From: Achromobacter xylosoxidans | Lineage (GTDB): Bacteria > Pseudomonadota > Gammaproteobacteria > Burkholderiales > Burkholderiaceae_B | Assembly (NCBI RefSeq): GCF_014490035.1 | Contig: NZ_CP061008.1 | Span: 2,604,001-2,668,000 of the forward strand | DNA length: 64,000 bases | Reading direction: 5' to 3' | Shown: in pieces, positions 26,921 to 36,341 of the stretch | Numbering within the stretch: position 1 is the stretch's first letter | Layout: every line of letters starts with the position of its first letter | Notes under the pieces: model-generated | Told to the model about the DNA's origin: nothing | The model's database searches: none | Seen by the model: only the letters and a program-made list of their open reading frames with translations | Program-made: the position numbers and the translations under genes

Positions 26921-27330
26921 CGGGTGGTCTGCGCGGCGAAGTTGACGCGGCCGATGCCAGCCAGCCGGGCGGCTTCCATGACGTTGATCACGGACTGGTG
27001 GGTGGCCTGAGCGTCGGCGTTGATGACGACCAGTGGTTCGGTCTTGCCGGCCGCGGCTTGGCGCAGGACCTCGGCGATCTCGGGGGGCGTGGAGACGTCG
27101 ATGAGCGTGCCGTTGAGCGCGTAGCGCCCGTCCTGGCTGACGGCGACTTCCAGCGCCGGAGGCGTGTCCTGTTCCATCGAGGCCTGGGGCAGCGTCACCT
27201 TCAGCTGGGTGAAGCGCGCGAAGGAAGTGGTTGCCGCCAGGAAGATCAGGATGACCAGCAGCACGTCGATGAGCGGAATCAGGTTGATGTCCAGCTCATC
27301 GCGCTCGCCGCGGGGGCCGCGGAAATTCAT
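26917..27330 (-). CDS. exbD: ExbD/TolR-family biopolymer transport protein
   Basis: A 137-residue protein with a short cytosolic start ([19 protein letters not shown]), one membrane segment ([19 protein letters not shown]) carrying the essential Asp of proton-driven stators, and a periplasmic domain. It works with ExbB to power TonB-type outer-membrane energy transfer. Its ATG overlaps the exbB stop (ATGA, 27327-27330). No tonB gene is next to it; in beta-proteobacteria this exbBD copy with lpxK is common. Confidence 0.93.
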   Translation of the reverse strand: MNFRGPRGERDELDINLIPLIDVLLVILIFLAATTSFARFTQLKVTLPQASMEQDTPPALEVAVSQDGRYALNGTLIDVSTPPEIAEVLRQAAAGKTEPLVVINADAQATHQSVINVMEAARLAGIGRVNFAAQTTR

Positions 27331-28001
27331 GAACGGCCCTCGCGCGTGGCGGAGCCGGGGGCGACCGCGCGCACCAGGCGCGACGCGGTCTGCTCCATGG
27401 CGCTGAGGTAGCCGTCCACGCGGCCGCGCAGATAGCGGTGCGCGATCATGGCGGGAATGGCGATGAGGATGCCGAAGCCGGTGTTGTACAGCGCCATCGA
27501 GATGCCGCGCGCCAGTTGCGCGGGATCGCCGCCGCCGGGGGTGTAGGAGCCGAAGATCTCGATCATGCCGACCACGGTGCCGAACAGACCCATCAGGGGC
27601 GCGACCACGGCGATGGTGCCGATGGCGGAGATGTAGCGGCTGAGGTCGTGGGCCACGGCGCGGCCGGTGTCCTCGACCACGTTGCGCAGTTCCTCGCGCG
27701 GCAGATGACGGTGACGCATCACTTCGGCCAGGATCCGGCCCAGCGGCGAGTTGCGCTCGAGGCGGTTGATCGCGTCGGGCGTGTCCTGGCGGTTGCGCAG
27801 CATTTCAGCCACTTGGTCGCTCAGGCCGCGCGGCATGACCAGGCCGCGGCGCAGGGAGAGGAAGCGCTCGAAGATCAGCGCCAGGCCCAGGACGGATGTC
27901 GCCAGCAGGGGCCAGATCGGCCAGCCGGCCTCGCGCAGTATGGAAAGCAAAGCGTTCAACTCCCGGGGGGAACCGGTACGCAAGGCGGCGCGGACCGGCA
28001 T
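27327..28001 (-). CDS. exbB: ExbB/TolQ-family proton channel protein
   Basis: About 224 residues with three membrane segments: near WPIWPLLATSVLGLALIF, then IGTIAVVAPLMGLFGTVVGM and GISMALYNTGFGILIAIPAM, the latter two being the conserved MotA/TolQ/ExbB channel core. The start is uncertain: ATG at 28001 has no Shine-Dalgarno; a TTG about 40 bases further in (LNALLSILREAG) follows a GGGAG and could be the real start. Upstream, 300 bases without genes separate it from xseA. Confidence 0.9.
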   Translation of the reverse strand: MPVRAALRTGSPRELNALLSILREAGWPIWPLLATSVLGLALIFERFLSLRRGLVMPRGLSDQVAEMLRNRQDTPDAINRLERNSPLGRILAEVMRHRHLPREELRNVVEDTGRAVAHDLSRYISAIGTIAVVAPLMGLFGTVVGMIEIFGSYTPGGGDPAQLARGISMALYNTGFGILIAIPAMIAHRYLRGRVDGYLSAMEQTASRLVRAVAPGSATREGRS

Positions 28002-28301
28002 CTGATCAAGCCGAAACTGTAACGGTGCGGCGGGGGTGTGGCAAGTCGGTACGACCCCCAATCTATCCACAGATCTTGTGGATAATTCTGTGCAAAACTT
28101 CCCGGAATTGCTTGTGGGCACAGGGCTTGCACTTGTTTGCTTCAATTTCGAGCAGCTTGGATTTCAATAAATTCTTATAAAAAACAATGACTTGGTTCTA
28201 ATTTGCTGGCTTTCGGGCCGGTTGGGGGAAATCTGCTGGGACGCGGTATGATTGCGGCCCGCTACGCGGCTCCTGTGGACAGGTATGCATCGGAAAGCCC
28301 C
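28002..28301. promoter_or_regulatory. Divergent AT-rich control region between exbB and xseA
   Basis: A 300-base gap that must hold the promoters of the minus-strand envelope operon and of xseA. It is markedly AT-rich between about 28060 and 28210. It contains a pair of DnaA-box-like sites in inverted orientation (28064-28084). I could not assign a well-spaced -35/-10 pair with confidence on either strand. Confidence 0.5.
28063..28085. promoter_or_regulatory. Inverted pair of DnaA-box-like sites
   Basis: TATCCACA (28064-28071) and TGTGGATA (28077-28084) are perfect inverted arms with a 5-base centre GATCT. Read on the minus strand 28085-28077 is TTATCCACA, a perfect match to the strong E. 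coli DnaA box; the other arm reads CTATCCACA, one mismatch. No other sign of a replication origin (dnaA, dnaN, gidA) is in the window. Confidence 0.5.
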
Positions 28302-29669
28302 ATGACAATTGAATCTACAGTCACAAACAACGTATTCGCGCGGGATATCCTGACGGTTGCCCAGCTGAATCAAGCTGTGGGGCAGTTGTTGGAGCGCAGC
28401 ATCCCGGCGCTGTGGGTGCGCGGAGAGATTTCCAACTTCACGGCGGCGGCTTCCGGGCATTGGTACTTCACGCTCAAGGACAGCCGGGCCTCGGTGCGGG
28501 CAGTCATGTTCAGAAGCCGCGCCAGTGCGGTGGGTTTCACGCCGCGCGCCGGCGACCAGGTCGAAATCCGGGCCCGCGTGTCCCTTTACGAGCCTCGCGG
28601 CGACTATCAACTGCAGGCTGACGCCATGCGGCGGGCCGGACTAGGCAATCTGTACGAGGCGTTTTTGCGCCTGAAGGAGCAACTGGCCTCCGAAGGCCTG
28701 TTCGATCCGGCCGCCAAGCGCGAACCCGTGCGCCTGCCGCGGGCGATCGGCGTGGTGACGTCCCTGCATGCCGCGGCGCTGCGGGACGTGCTGTCGGCGC
28801 TCGCGCGGCGCGCGCCCCAGGTGCCCGTGTTCATCTACCCGGCGCCGGTCCAGGGGGCGGACGCCGCCGGGCGGCTGGCCGCCCAGGTGCGCATGGCCAA
28901 CCAGCGCGCCGAGGTCGATACGCTGCTGCTGGTGCGTGGCGGCGGCAGCATCGAGGATCTTTGGAGTTTCAACGACGAAGCCTTGGCCCGCGAAGTCGCG
29001 GCCAGCGCCATTCCCGTCATCAGCGGGGTGGGGCACGAAACGGATTTCACCATCGTCGATTTCGTTGCCGACGTGCGTGCGCCCACACCGACCGCGGCCG
29101 CCGAACTGGCCTGCGTGCCGCGCTCGGAACTGCTGGGCCGGGTCATGCAGGCGGCAGAGGCCATGACGCGCGGCCAGCAGCGCCGCCTGGAACGCGCGGC
29201 GCAGCGGCTGGACCGCGCCGCCGCGCAATTGGTGTCCCCGGCCCAGCGCCTGGAGCATCAGCGCGAGCGCCTGAACAGCCTGCGCTTCCGTCTGGCGACC
29301 GCCTGGTCCGGACCCCAGGAGCGGCGCGCGGCGCGCGTCAACCTGCTGACGCAGCGCCTGGCGCATCGCGTGCCCGATACCGGCCGCGCCGCCGACCGCC
29401 TGGCGGGCGCGGCGCGCCAGCTTGGCCAGGCGCATGCGCGGTTGCTGGTGCAGCGGCGCAACCGGCTGGCGTCTGCCACGGCGCAATTGCGCGCGCTGGA
29501 TCCGGGCAACACGCTGGCCCGCGGCTACGCCATCGCGCGCGACGAACAAGGCCGTATCGTGCGGGACGGGGCCGCGCTGACGGCGGGGCAGGCGCTGGAC
29601 CTGAGCTTCGCGCAAGGCGGCGCCGAAGTCGCGGTCACGCGCAGCCGCGAGACGCGCGAGGCTTCCTGA
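28302..29669 (+). CDS. xseA: Exodeoxyribonuclease VII large subunit
   Basis: A 455-residue nuclease subunit that with XseB degrades single-stranded DNA. The N-terminal OB fold covers about residues 20-115 (LWVRGEISNF, SGHWYFTLKD), then the catalytic core with GVVTSLHAAALRDVL, LLVRGGGSIEDLW and SGVGHETDFTI, and a long coiled-coil region rich in Arg and Leu (about 280-400). ATG at 28302 fits the family N-terminus; the frame is open 99 bases further upstream. xseB is not adjacent. Confidence 0.95.
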   Translation: MTIESTVTNNVFARDILTVAQLNQAVGQLLERSIPALWVRGEISNFTAAASGHWYFTLKDSRASVRAVMFRSRASAVGFTPRAGDQVEIRARVSLYEPRGDYQLQADAMRRAGLGNLYEAFLRLKEQLASEGLFDPAAKREPVRLPRAIGVVTSLHAAALRDVLSALARRAPQVPVFIYPAPVQGADAAGRLAAQVRMANQRAEVDTLLLVRGGGSIEDLWSFNDEALAREVAASAIPVISGVGHETDFTIVDFVADVRAPTPTAAAELACVPRSELLGRVMQAAEAMTRGQQRRLERAAQRLDRAAAQLVSPAQRLEHQRERLNSLRFRLATAWSGPQERRAARVNLLTQRLAHRVPDTGRAADRLAGAARQLGQAHARLLVQRRNRLASATAQLRALDPGNTLARGYAIARDEQGRIVRDGAALTAGQALDLSFAQGGAEVAVTRSRETREAS

Positions 29670-29740
29670 AAGAGGGCGGTCGCGCGCCCTTGAGGCCGCT
29701 GCCATGAGCACATGCTTCAGGTAATGAGCAGATGCGTCCC

Positions 29741-29766
29741 TTAACCCCGCGCGGGCGGGGGGTTAA
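29741..29766. other. GC-rich inverted repeat between xseA and sodB
   Basis: TTAACCCC (29741-29748) and GGGGTTAA (29759-29766) flank a GC-rich centre that also pairs (CCCGC/GCGGG). No T run follows, so it is either an atypical terminator of xseA or a control dyad upstream of sodB. Confidence 0.45.
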
Positions 29767-29835
29767 CGCGGTATCCTCAGTAGTTGCCGATACAATTGAA
29801 CGGCTTGATCGTGCACTCAACAGAAGGAACCTCAC

Positions 29836-30414
29836 ATGGCACATACTCTTCCCCCCCTGCCTTACGAACTGGACGCACTGGCTCCGCACATCTCCAAGGA
29901 AACGCTGGAGTTCCACTACGGCAAGCATCACCAGACCTACGTCACGAACCTGAACAACCTGATCCCGGGTACGGAATTCGAAACGCTGTCGCTGGAAGAC
30001 ATCGTCAAGAAGTCCTCGGGTGGCATTTTCAACAACGCCGCCCAGATCTGGAACCACACGTTCTACTGGAACAGCCTGGCTCCCAAGGCCGGTGGCGCTC
30101 CGACCGGCAAGCTGGCTGACGCCATCAACGCCAAGTGGGGCAGCTTCGACGCTTTCAAGGAAGCCTTCAACAAGTCGGCCGCCGGCAACTTCGGTTCGGG
30201 CTGGACCTGGCTGGTCAAGAAGGCCGACGGCTCGGTCGACATCGTCAACACCAGCAACGCCGCCACCCCGCTGACCACGGCCGACAAGCCGCTGCTCACC
30301 TGTGATGTGTGGGAACACGCCTACTACATCGACTACCGCAACGCCCGTCCCAAGTACCTGGAAAACTTCTGGGCGCTGGTGAACTGGGAATTCGCGGCCA
30401 AGAACTTCGCCTGA
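29836..30414 (+). CDS. sodB: Iron superoxide dismutase
   Basis: A 192-residue cytoplasmic enzyme converting superoxide to H2O2 and oxygen. The metal ligands are in FHYGKHH (H27), WNHTFYW (H74) and [12 protein letters not shown] (Asp and His). The residue pattern [13 protein letters not shown], with Gln placed before the His ligand, is that of iron rather than manganese enzymes. AGAAGGA precedes the ATG. A terminator follows at 30465-30498. Confidence 0.96.
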   Translation: MAHTLPPLPYELDALAPHISKETLEFHYGKHHQTYVTNLNNLIPGTEFETLSLEDIVKKSSGGIFNNAAQIWNHTFYWNSLAPKAGGAPTGKLADAINAKWGSFDAFKEAFNKSAAGNFGSGWTWLVKKADGSVDIVNTSNAATPLTTADKPLLTCDVWEHAYYIDYRNARPKYLENFWALVNWEFAAKNFA

Positions 30415-30464
30415 TAGGCAAAGCCAGACCCGCCGCGGCGTCAGCGTCGCGGCTCCTGCTGAGC

Positions 30465-30498
30465 AACCCCTCGCGCAAGCGTGGGGTTTTCTTTTTTT
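30465..30498 (+). terminator. Intrinsic terminator of sodB
   Basis: AACCCCTCGC pairs with GCGTGGGGTT (one T-T mismatch) around a GCAA tetraloop, followed by a long T-rich run. Confidence 0.88.
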
Positions 30499-30697
30499 GT
30501 TCAGGAAAAATTCAGCCTGCGAAATCCCTGTCGATTGTCGAATTCATTGCGGGGAAATAACGAACAAACCGGCTTTTCTTCCGGGTAATCCCTAGGTTTG
30601 CCAACCACTATCGTTGGCCCCGGTCGGCGACTGAACCACGGGGTCCACGGCCGCGGCATGCCCGCGATAAACCGTGGTACTTACAGGGAAGGGAAGC

Positions 30698-32389
30698 ATG
30701 TTGCGGTTATTTTCGGGTTTGCGCATCGGCGCGCGCCTGTCGGGCGCGTTTTTGCTGGTGGCGGTGATAGGCGGTGCGATAGGAGGCTTTGGGGTCTGGG
30801 GCCTGGCGCGCATCAATGAAATGAATGACCGGCTTTACGACACCGAGCTGCGCGGCATATCGGACATCAAGGAAGCCAACATCAATCTGATCTACGCTGG
30901 CCGCGCCCGCACGGGCTACCTGGCCGCGTCCACGGACCAGGAACGCCAGTCGCTGCGCAAGCAGTTCGACGACGCCGTTGCAACCATGGACGACTTGCGC
31001 GAAAAGGCCGCCGCCAACTTCTATTCGGAAGAGGGCAAGCGCCTGCTGGCACAGTTCACCGAGACCGAGCAGGTCTGGAAGCGCGAATCCGCCGCTTTCT
31101 TCGCCGCCGCCCAGGCCCGGCCGCTGACCCAGGCCGACCCGCAAGTGGCCGCGATCGAGGCGCGCGTGATCGCCTCGTCGCAAAAGCTGGATGATCTGAT
31201 GACGACCCTGGCGAAGGCCAAGGAAAACGTCGCGGCGCAAAGCGTGCAGGCGGGCACGGACCTGTATGAAACGCTGCGCGCCGTCATGATCGTCCTCGCC
31301 GTGGCCGGCGTCGCGATCGGCATGCTGCTGGGCTGGCTGGTGACGCGCGGCATCGTGCGTCCGCTGGAACAGGCCGTGATGGCCGCGCGCCAGGTCGCGG
31401 CCGGCGATCTGACGACCGACATCCAGGTTGCCACGCGCGACGAAACCGGTGACCTGATGGGCGCGCTCAAGACCATGAACGCGAGCCTCGCGCGCATCGT
31501 CAAGGACGTGCGCGATGGCTGTGAGAGCATCGCCTCGGCGTCTTCGCAGATCGCCCAGGGCAACGCCGATCTGTCGCAACGCACCGAGGAACAGGCCTCG
31601 TCGCTGGAGGAGACCGCGGCCTCGATGGAGCAACTGACCAGCACCGTCCAGCAGAACGCCAACAACGCCAGCGAAGCTGACCGCCTGGTCAACCAGGCTT
31701 CCAGCGTGGCCGTGCGCGGCGGCGAAGTGGTGGAGGGCGTGGTCCAGACCATGAGCGCGATTTCCGACAGCTCGCGCCGCATCGCCGACATCACGGGCGT
31801 GATCGACGGCATCGCCTTCCAGACCAACATCCTGGCGCTCAACGCCGCCGTGGAAGCGGCGCGCGCGGGCGAGCAGGGCCGCGGCTTCGCGGTGGTCGCG
31901 GGCGAGGTGCGCACGCTGGCGCAGCGCTCGGCGGTGGCCGCGAAGGAGATCAAGGCCTTGATCGATGAGTCGGTCACGCGCGTCGAGGGCGGCACGCGCC
32001 AGGTCGACGAAGCTGGCCGCACCATGCGCGAAGTGGTGGACAGCGTGCGCCAGGTCGCCACGCTGGTGCGCGAAATCGCCAGCGCTTCGGAAGAGCAATC
32101 CGCCGGCATCGGCCAGGTCAACCAGGCCGTGGCGCAGATGGACACCGTGACCCAGCAGAACGCGGCATTGGTGGAAGAGGCGGCCGCCGCGGCGGCCAGC
32201 ATGCAGGAACAGGCCACCCGCCTGGCCCAGGAAGTGCGCCGCTTCAAGGTCGAAGCAGGCGGCGGATCGGCGCGCGAAGCCCAGGTCCGTCTGGTGCAGG
32301 CGGTGCCCGCCGCGCCGCGCAAGACGGCCGCGCCCGCGGCGCGTCCCGCGCTGGCGCAGGCCTCGGACGACGACTGGTCGACCTTCTGA
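30698..32389 (+). CDS. Methyl-accepting chemotaxis protein with C-terminal tether
   Basis: A 563-residue transmembrane chemoreceptor. Membrane segments lie at about 13-36 and 194-216; the periplasmic part between them is a four-helix-bundle domain without PAS or Cache motifs. HAMP follows (about 217-268), then the signalling domain with the conserved tip [20 protein letters not shown]. Methylation-type Glu/Gln helices ([18 protein letters not shown]) are present. A Pro/Ala-rich linker ends in DDDWSTF, matching the Trp-x-x-Phe pentapeptide that docks CheR and CheB. AGGGAAGGGA precedes ATG at 30698. Ligand unknown; no other chemotaxis gene is near. The 283 bases before it hold only the sodB terminator. 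Confidence 0.93.
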   Translation: MLRLFSGLRIGARLSGAFLLVAVIGGAIGGFGVWGLARINEMNDRLYDTELRGISDIKEANINLIYAGRARTGYLAASTDQERQSLRKQFDDAVATMDDLREKAAANFYSEEGKRLLAQFTETEQVWKRESAAFFAAAQARPLTQADPQVAAIEARVIASSQKLDDLMTTLAKAKENVAAQSVQAGTDLYETLRAVMIVLAVAGVAIGMLLGWLVTRGIVRPLEQAVMAARQVAAGDLTTDIQVATRDETGDLMGALKTMNASLARIVKDVRDGCESIASASSQIAQGNADLSQRTEEQASSLEETAASMEQLTSTVQQNANNASEADRLVNQASSVAVRGGEVVEGVVQTMSAISDSSRRIADITGVIDGIAFQTNILALNAAVEAARAGEQGRGFAVVAGEVRTLAQRSAVAAKEIKALIDESVTRVEGGTRQVDEAGRTMREVVDSVRQVATLVREIASASEEQSAGIGQVNQAVAQMDTVTQQNAALVEEAAAAAASMQEQATRLAQEVRRFKVEAGGGSAREAQVRLVQAVPAAPRKTAAPAARPALAQASDDDWSTF

Positions 32390-32460
32390 TCCCGCGCTGT
32401 GGGCTGCCGGTCAGGTGGGAGTGGTAAGGTTAGCCACCTTCAACCGCGCCGGCTTCGCCC

Positions 32461-33855
32461 ATGAACCTGCCCGACCCCCTACGCCGGCTGCTGGCCGGCC
32501 CGCGCCGATGGGCGCATCGCAAGGTGCGCCAGATCAACCGCCTGTCGCGCAAGAGCGTGCAGATGGGGCTGCTGCTGGGGGGCGCCGGCCTGGTGGCGCT
32601 GATGTCGCTGGGCTTCGCCTATCTGGCCGACAAGGCGCTGGAATGGAACCGCGAGTGGGTCGCCTACAACGGCTGGCTGGCCTTGCTGGTCCTGCCGCTG
32701 AGCCTGGCGGCCTTGCGCTGGCTGACCCTGCGCTTTGCGCCCAATGCGTCCGGCAGCGGCATTCCCCAGGTCATCGGCGCCTTGTCGCTGCCGCCGGGCG
32801 CCAGCCAGAACAGCCTGGTGGCGCTGGGGCAGACCCTCTGGAAAATTCCTCTCGCGTTCGGCGGCATGCTGGCCGGCGCCTCGATCGGCCGCGAAGGGCC
32901 GTCGGTCCAGGTTGGCGCCGCGCTGATGCTGGCCTGGGGCGACTTCTGGAAACGGCGCGGCGTGCAGTTGCGCGGCTTTCACGCCAATGAACTGATCGCC
33001 GCCGGCGCCGCGGGCGGCCTGGCCGCCGCTTTCAACGCGCCGCTGGCCGGCGTCATTTTCGCCATCGAGGAACTCGGGCGCGGCACCGTGCTGCGCTGGC
33101 AACGGCTGGTGCTGATCGGCGTGCTGGCCTCGGGCTTCCTGGTCGTGGCCGTGGTGGGCAACAACCCGTACTTCGGCGTGTTCGGCGGCGCGCCGCTGAC
33201 CCATGGCATGGTGATGTGGGTGGCCATCTGCGCGGCGCTCAATGGCGCGCTGGGCGGCATATTCGCGCGCCTGCTGGGCAAGGGGGCGGCCGGCAGCGCG
33301 CCCCAGTCCTGGCGCGCCTGGATCCGCGCCCATCCGATCTGGACGGCCTTCATCATGGGCCTGATCCTGGCCGTGATCGGGCTGGCTACTGCCGGCAGCG
33401 TCTACGGCACGGGGTATGGCGTGGCCGCGGATCTGTTGTCGGGCAAGGACACCGCGCCCGCCAGCTTCGGCCTGGCCAAGCTGGCCGCGACGGTCGCCTC
33501 CTATTGGGCGGGCATACCGGGCGGCATCTTCACGCCGGCCCTGACCACCGGGGCGGGCATCGGCCATCACATCTGGCAATTGGCGGGAGAGGGCGTGGAC
33601 CACCGCGTGCTGGTGCTGATTTCGATGGCCGCCTTCCTGGCGGCCGCGACCCAGGCGCCACTGACCGCCAGCGTGGTGGTCATGGAAATGACGGGCAGCC
33701 AGCCCATGCTGTTCTGGCTGCTGGTGGGTTCCCTGCTGGCCTCGGGCGTGTCGCGCCAATTCTGCCCGCAACCGTTCTATCACATGGCCGCCGGGCGTTT
33801 CCGCAGGCAGGCCATCGTCGACGCCGGGCGTGCCGCCAGGCCGCCTGCGGCGTGA
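32461..33855 (+). CDS. ClC-family chloride/proton exchanger
   Basis: A 464-residue polytopic ClC protein. Selectivity and gating motifs are present: GSGIPQ (98-103), GREGPSVQ with gating Glu145, the internal proton-path Glu in IFAIEEL (E203/E204), and GIPGGIFTPAL; the pore Tyr is in QPFYHMAAGR. The two acidic residues indicate a 2Cl-/H+ antiporter like E. coli ClcA rather than a passive channel. No C-terminal CBS domains. It lies 71 bases after the chemoreceptor gene and 174 bases before the thiolase gene. Confidence 0.9.
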   Translation: MNLPDPLRRLLAGPRRWAHRKVRQINRLSRKSVQMGLLLGGAGLVALMSLGFAYLADKALEWNREWVAYNGWLALLVLPLSLAALRWLTLRFAPNASGSGIPQVIGALSLPPGASQNSLVALGQTLWKIPLAFGGMLAGASIGREGPSVQVGAALMLAWGDFWKRRGVQLRGFHANELIAAGAAGGLAAAFNAPLAGVIFAIEELGRGTVLRWQRLVLIGVLASGFLVVAVVGNNPYFGVFGGAPLTHGMVMWVAICAALNGALGGIFARLLGKGAAGSAPQSWRAWIRAHPIWTAFIMGLILAVIGLATAGSVYGTGYGVAADLLSGKDTAPASFGLAKLAATVASYWAGIPGGIFTPALTTGAGIGHHIWQLAGEGVDHRVLVLISMAAFLAAATQAPLTASVVVMEMTGSQPMLFWLLVGSLLASGVSRQFCPQPFYHMAAGRFRRQAIVDAGRAARPPAA

Positions 33856-34029
33856 GTCCGCAGGCCGGGTCCGCGCCTTGCCGCGGTGCACGCGGCGCGC
33901 ACCAGCGTGGTGAACAGCCGTTGGACACTGTCCGTGCAGCGGACATCCCGCGTGCGCACCAACTTGGCGCGAAAGCGCTGCGTTAAGATCGGCCGATCCG
34001 GATTTTTTCTCACTGACTTCGAGCTTCCC

Positions 34030-35235
34030 ATGACCGTGCATGCTTTCATTTGTGATGCGATCCGCACCCCCTTCGGCCGCTACGGCGGCGCGCTGGCTTC
34101 CGTGCGCCCCGATGATCTCGCTGCCGTAGCCATCAAGGCGCTGGTGGCGCGCAATCCCGGCGTGCGCTGGGAAGAACTGGACGACGCCATCATGGGTTGT
34201 GCCAACCAGGCGGGCGAAGACAACCGCAACGTGGCCCGCATGGCCACGCTGTTGGCCGGCCTGCCGATCGAAGTCCCCGGCGCCACCGTCAACCGCCTGT
34301 GCGGTTCGGGCCTGGACGCCATCGGCGGCGCCGCCCGCGCCATCCGCGCCGGCGAAGCCGGCCTGATGCTGGCCGGCGGCGTGGAAAGCATGAGCCGCGC
34401 GCCCTTCGTCATGGGCAAGGCCGACAGCGCGTTTTCGCGCAACGCCGCCATCTATGACACCACCATCGGCTGGCGCTTCATCAACAAGCTGATGAAGGCG
34501 CAATACGGCGTGGACTCGATGCCCGAAACGGCCGAGAACGTCGCCGACGATTTCAAGATCAACCGCGAAGACCAAGATCTGTTCGCGCTGGCCAGCCAGC
34601 AGAAGACCGCGCGCGCACAGAAGGAAGGCTTCTTCGACGCCGAGATCGTGCCGGTGTCGATTGCCCAGAAAAAGGGCGACCCGATCATCGTCAGCAAGGA
34701 CGAGCACCCGCGTGAAACCACGCTGGAAGCGCTGGCCAAGCTGAAGGGCGTGGTCCGCGAAGGCGGCACCGTCACCGCCGGCAACGCCTCGGGCGTCAAC
34801 GACGGCGCCGCAGCGCTGCTGCTGGCCGACGAAAAGGGCGCCGCCCGCCATGGCCTGACCCCGCGCGCCCGCGTGGTCGGCATGGCCACGGCCGGCGTCG
34901 CGCCGCGCATCATGGGCATCGGCCCGGCGCCCGCCACGCTGAAGGTGCTGGCCCAGACCGGCCTCACGCTTGCGCAAATGGACGTCATCGAACTGAACGA
35001 GGCGTTTGCCGCCCAGGGCCTGGCCGTGCTGCGCCAGCTGGGCATCGCCGACAACGACCCGCGCGTGAACCCCAACGGCGGCGCGATCGCCCTGGGCCAC
35101 CCGCTGGGCGCCAGCGGCGCACGCCTGGCCACCACCGCAATCAATCAGCTGCACCGCACCGGCGGCCGCTACGCGCTGTGCACCATGTGCATCGGCGTGG
35201 GCCAGGGCATCGCGCTGATCATCGAACGCGTGTAA
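34030..35235 (+). CDS. pcaF: 3-oxoadipyl-CoA thiolase (acetyl-CoA acyltransferase)
   Basis: A 401-residue thiolase that cleaves 3-oxoadipyl-CoA to succinyl-CoA and acetyl-CoA at the end of the beta-ketoadipate or phenylacetate pathways. Active-site residues are Cys91 (VNRLCGSGLDAI), His357 (GAIALGHPLGASGAR) and Cys387 (CTMCIGVGQG). The N-terminus MTVHAFICDAIRTPFGRYGG and the segment DDFKINREDQDLFAL match PcaF/PaaJ more closely than PhaA-type acetoacetyl-CoA thiolases. No other aromatic-degradation gene is nearby, so the substrate is inferred from similarity alone. A strong terminator follows. Confidence 0.88.
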   Translation: MTVHAFICDAIRTPFGRYGGALASVRPDDLAAVAIKALVARNPGVRWEELDDAIMGCANQAGEDNRNVARMATLLAGLPIEVPGATVNRLCGSGLDAIGGAARAIRAGEAGLMLAGGVESMSRAPFVMGKADSAFSRNAAIYDTTIGWRFINKLMKAQYGVDSMPETAENVADDFKINREDQDLFALASQQKTARAQKEGFFDAEIVPVSIAQKKGDPIIVSKDEHPRETTLEALAKLKGVVREGGTVTAGNASGVNDGAAALLLADEKGAARHGLTPRARVVGMATAGVAPRIMGIGPAPATLKVLAQTGLTLAQMDVIELNEAFAAQGLAVLRQLGIADNDPRVNPNGGAIALGHPLGASGARLATTAINQLHRTGGRYALCTMCIGVGQGIALIIERV

Positions 35236-35273
35236 TCGCCTGGCGCGCAGCGGCTACGCTGCGCGCTGGAACG

Positions 35274-35300
35274 AAAAGGGAGCCTGCAAGGCTCCCTTTT
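35274..35300. terminator. Bidirectional intrinsic terminator
   Basis: AAAAGGGAGCCT and AGGCTCCCTTTT form a perfect 12-bp stem with a 3-base loop; it can end both the thiolase gene (plus) and the DUF192 gene (minus). Confidence 0.9.
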
Positions 35301-35322
35301 CATGTCTGCCGGCAGGCTTGCC

Positions 35323-35838
35323 TCAGGGCAGGCCGTCCAGTTTCTTGCCGGCCTGGATGCCGTGCCGTTCGAACCAGCCCTGAGCCATCTCCAATGCGTA
35401 GCGCACGGGCTTCTTGGCGCAGTGCGGGTCTTCGGTCTGTGGCGCCATGTCCTCAATGTTGACGATCGTGCCATCGTCGGCGATAAAGGCAATCGAGAGC
35501 GGCAGGATGGTGTTGCGCATCCAGAAGCACTGCACGTCGGGCTGTTCGAAGACGAACAGCATGCCGTCGTTGCCGGGCAGCTCCTTGCGGAACATCAGGC
35601 CGTCGCGGCGGGTCGCTTCCGTGTTCGCGACTTCTGCGCGGATAATATGGATGCCGGCCGAAAGCTGGGTGGTGGGTAGCGGGGCTTGCGGGCCTGTCTG
35701 CTGCGCGCCGGCCGCTGCGGGCAGCGCCATTGCGATGGCTGCCAGGGCGGGAGCCAGGGCTTTCGGCAGGAGGTTTCTGAAGAACGCTGTCTTGAACAAC
35801 GTGAGGCTGACAGGATTTAAAACGGCGTTCTTGGGCAT
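35323..35838 (-). CDS. DUF192 family exported protein
   Basis: About 171 residues. A long N-terminal region ends in a hydrophobic export segment (ALAPALAAIAMALPAAAGA), then the DUF192 core: VANTEATRRDGLMFRKELP, GMLFVFEQPDVQCFWMRNT, LPLSIAFIADDGTIVNI and the closing RYALEMAQGWFERHGI. The family is widespread and small, of unknown molecular function. The start at 35838 is the best placed ATG but gives an unusually long n-region; a start nearer the hydrophobic segment is possible. It lies behind the cold-shock gene but beyond its terminator. Confidence 0.8.
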   Translation of the reverse strand: MPKNAVLNPVSLTLFKTAFFRNLLPKALAPALAAIAMALPAAAGAQQTGPQAPLPTTQLSAGIHIIRAEVANTEATRRDGLMFRKELPGNDGMLFVFEQPDVQCFWMRNTILPLSIAFIADDGTIVNIEDMAPQTEDPHCAKKPVRYALEMAQGWFERHGIQAGKKLDGLP

Positions 35839-35854
35839 GACCTGGCGCAATGAA

Positions 35855-35889
35855 TGAAAAATAACAAGGCGGGGCCCGAAAGCCCCGCC
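35855..35889 (-). terminator. Intrinsic terminator of the cold-shock gene
   Basis: Read on the minus strand: GGCGGGGC, a 6-base loop, GCCCCGCC, then a T-rich tail (TTGTTATTTTT). It lies 42 bases after the cold-shock gene stop. Confidence 0.85.
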
Positions 35890-35930
35890 TGAATAATGGC
35901 GCAACCTTACCGTTGCGCTTTAAGGGTAAC

Positions 35931-36176
35931 TCAGGCAGCCGTGATATTAAGCGCCTGTTTGCCTTTGGGCCCCTGAATAATCTCGAAGGCCACTTTCTGG
36001 CCTTCTTTCAGGGTTTTAAAACCATTCATCTGGATGGACGAAAAATGGGCGAACAGATCTTCACCGCCGTCGTCGGGCGTAATGAAGCCGAACCCCTTTG
36101 CATCGTTGAACCATTTGACGGTGCCCGTCGATTTGGGATTGTCCCCTTGGACGGCGGTTGCGGTCGTATCAGACAT
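35931..36176 (-). CDS. Cold-shock (CspA-family) RNA/DNA-binding protein
   Basis: An 81-residue single cold-shock domain with an 11-residue N-terminal extension ([11 protein letters not shown]). RNP1 is in NDAKGFGFI and RNP2 in [16 protein letters not shown] and QKVAFEI complete the beta barrel. These proteins act as RNA chaperones and transcription antiterminators. ATG at 36176 is chosen over one 13 codons upstream because it gives the usual length. A long leader (the start of clpS, divergent, is 225 bases away) fits cold-shock mRNAs. Whether this copy is cold-induced is not shown. Confidence 0.93.
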   Translation of the reverse strand: MSDTTATAVQGDNPKSTGTVKWFNDAKGFGFITPDDGGEDLFAHFSSIQMNGFKTLKEGQKVAFEIIQGPKGKQALNITAA

Positions 36177-36341
36177 GCGGACTGCCTCATTGAATCGTAT
36201 GTTGACGAAGGGCATCGCGGCCTAGACCCCTGTCCCCCCTCCGGCTTCCTGGCAGATTTTCGGTGCTTTGAAAACCCCAGAATGCGTGGATAATGCGCCG
36301 CTTTTCTTTGCGGCGTCAAGTATGGAAACTACGCATTTCTA

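Noticed and set aside
28063..28085. Replication origin at the DnaA-box pair
   Set aside because: Only two boxes, no AT-rich unwinding repeats in order, and none of the usual origin genes nearby.
32479..35154. A minus-strand open frame of 891 codons opposite the ClC exchanger and thiolase genes
   Set aside because: It spans two well-supported plus-strand genes and shows only antisense-type composition.
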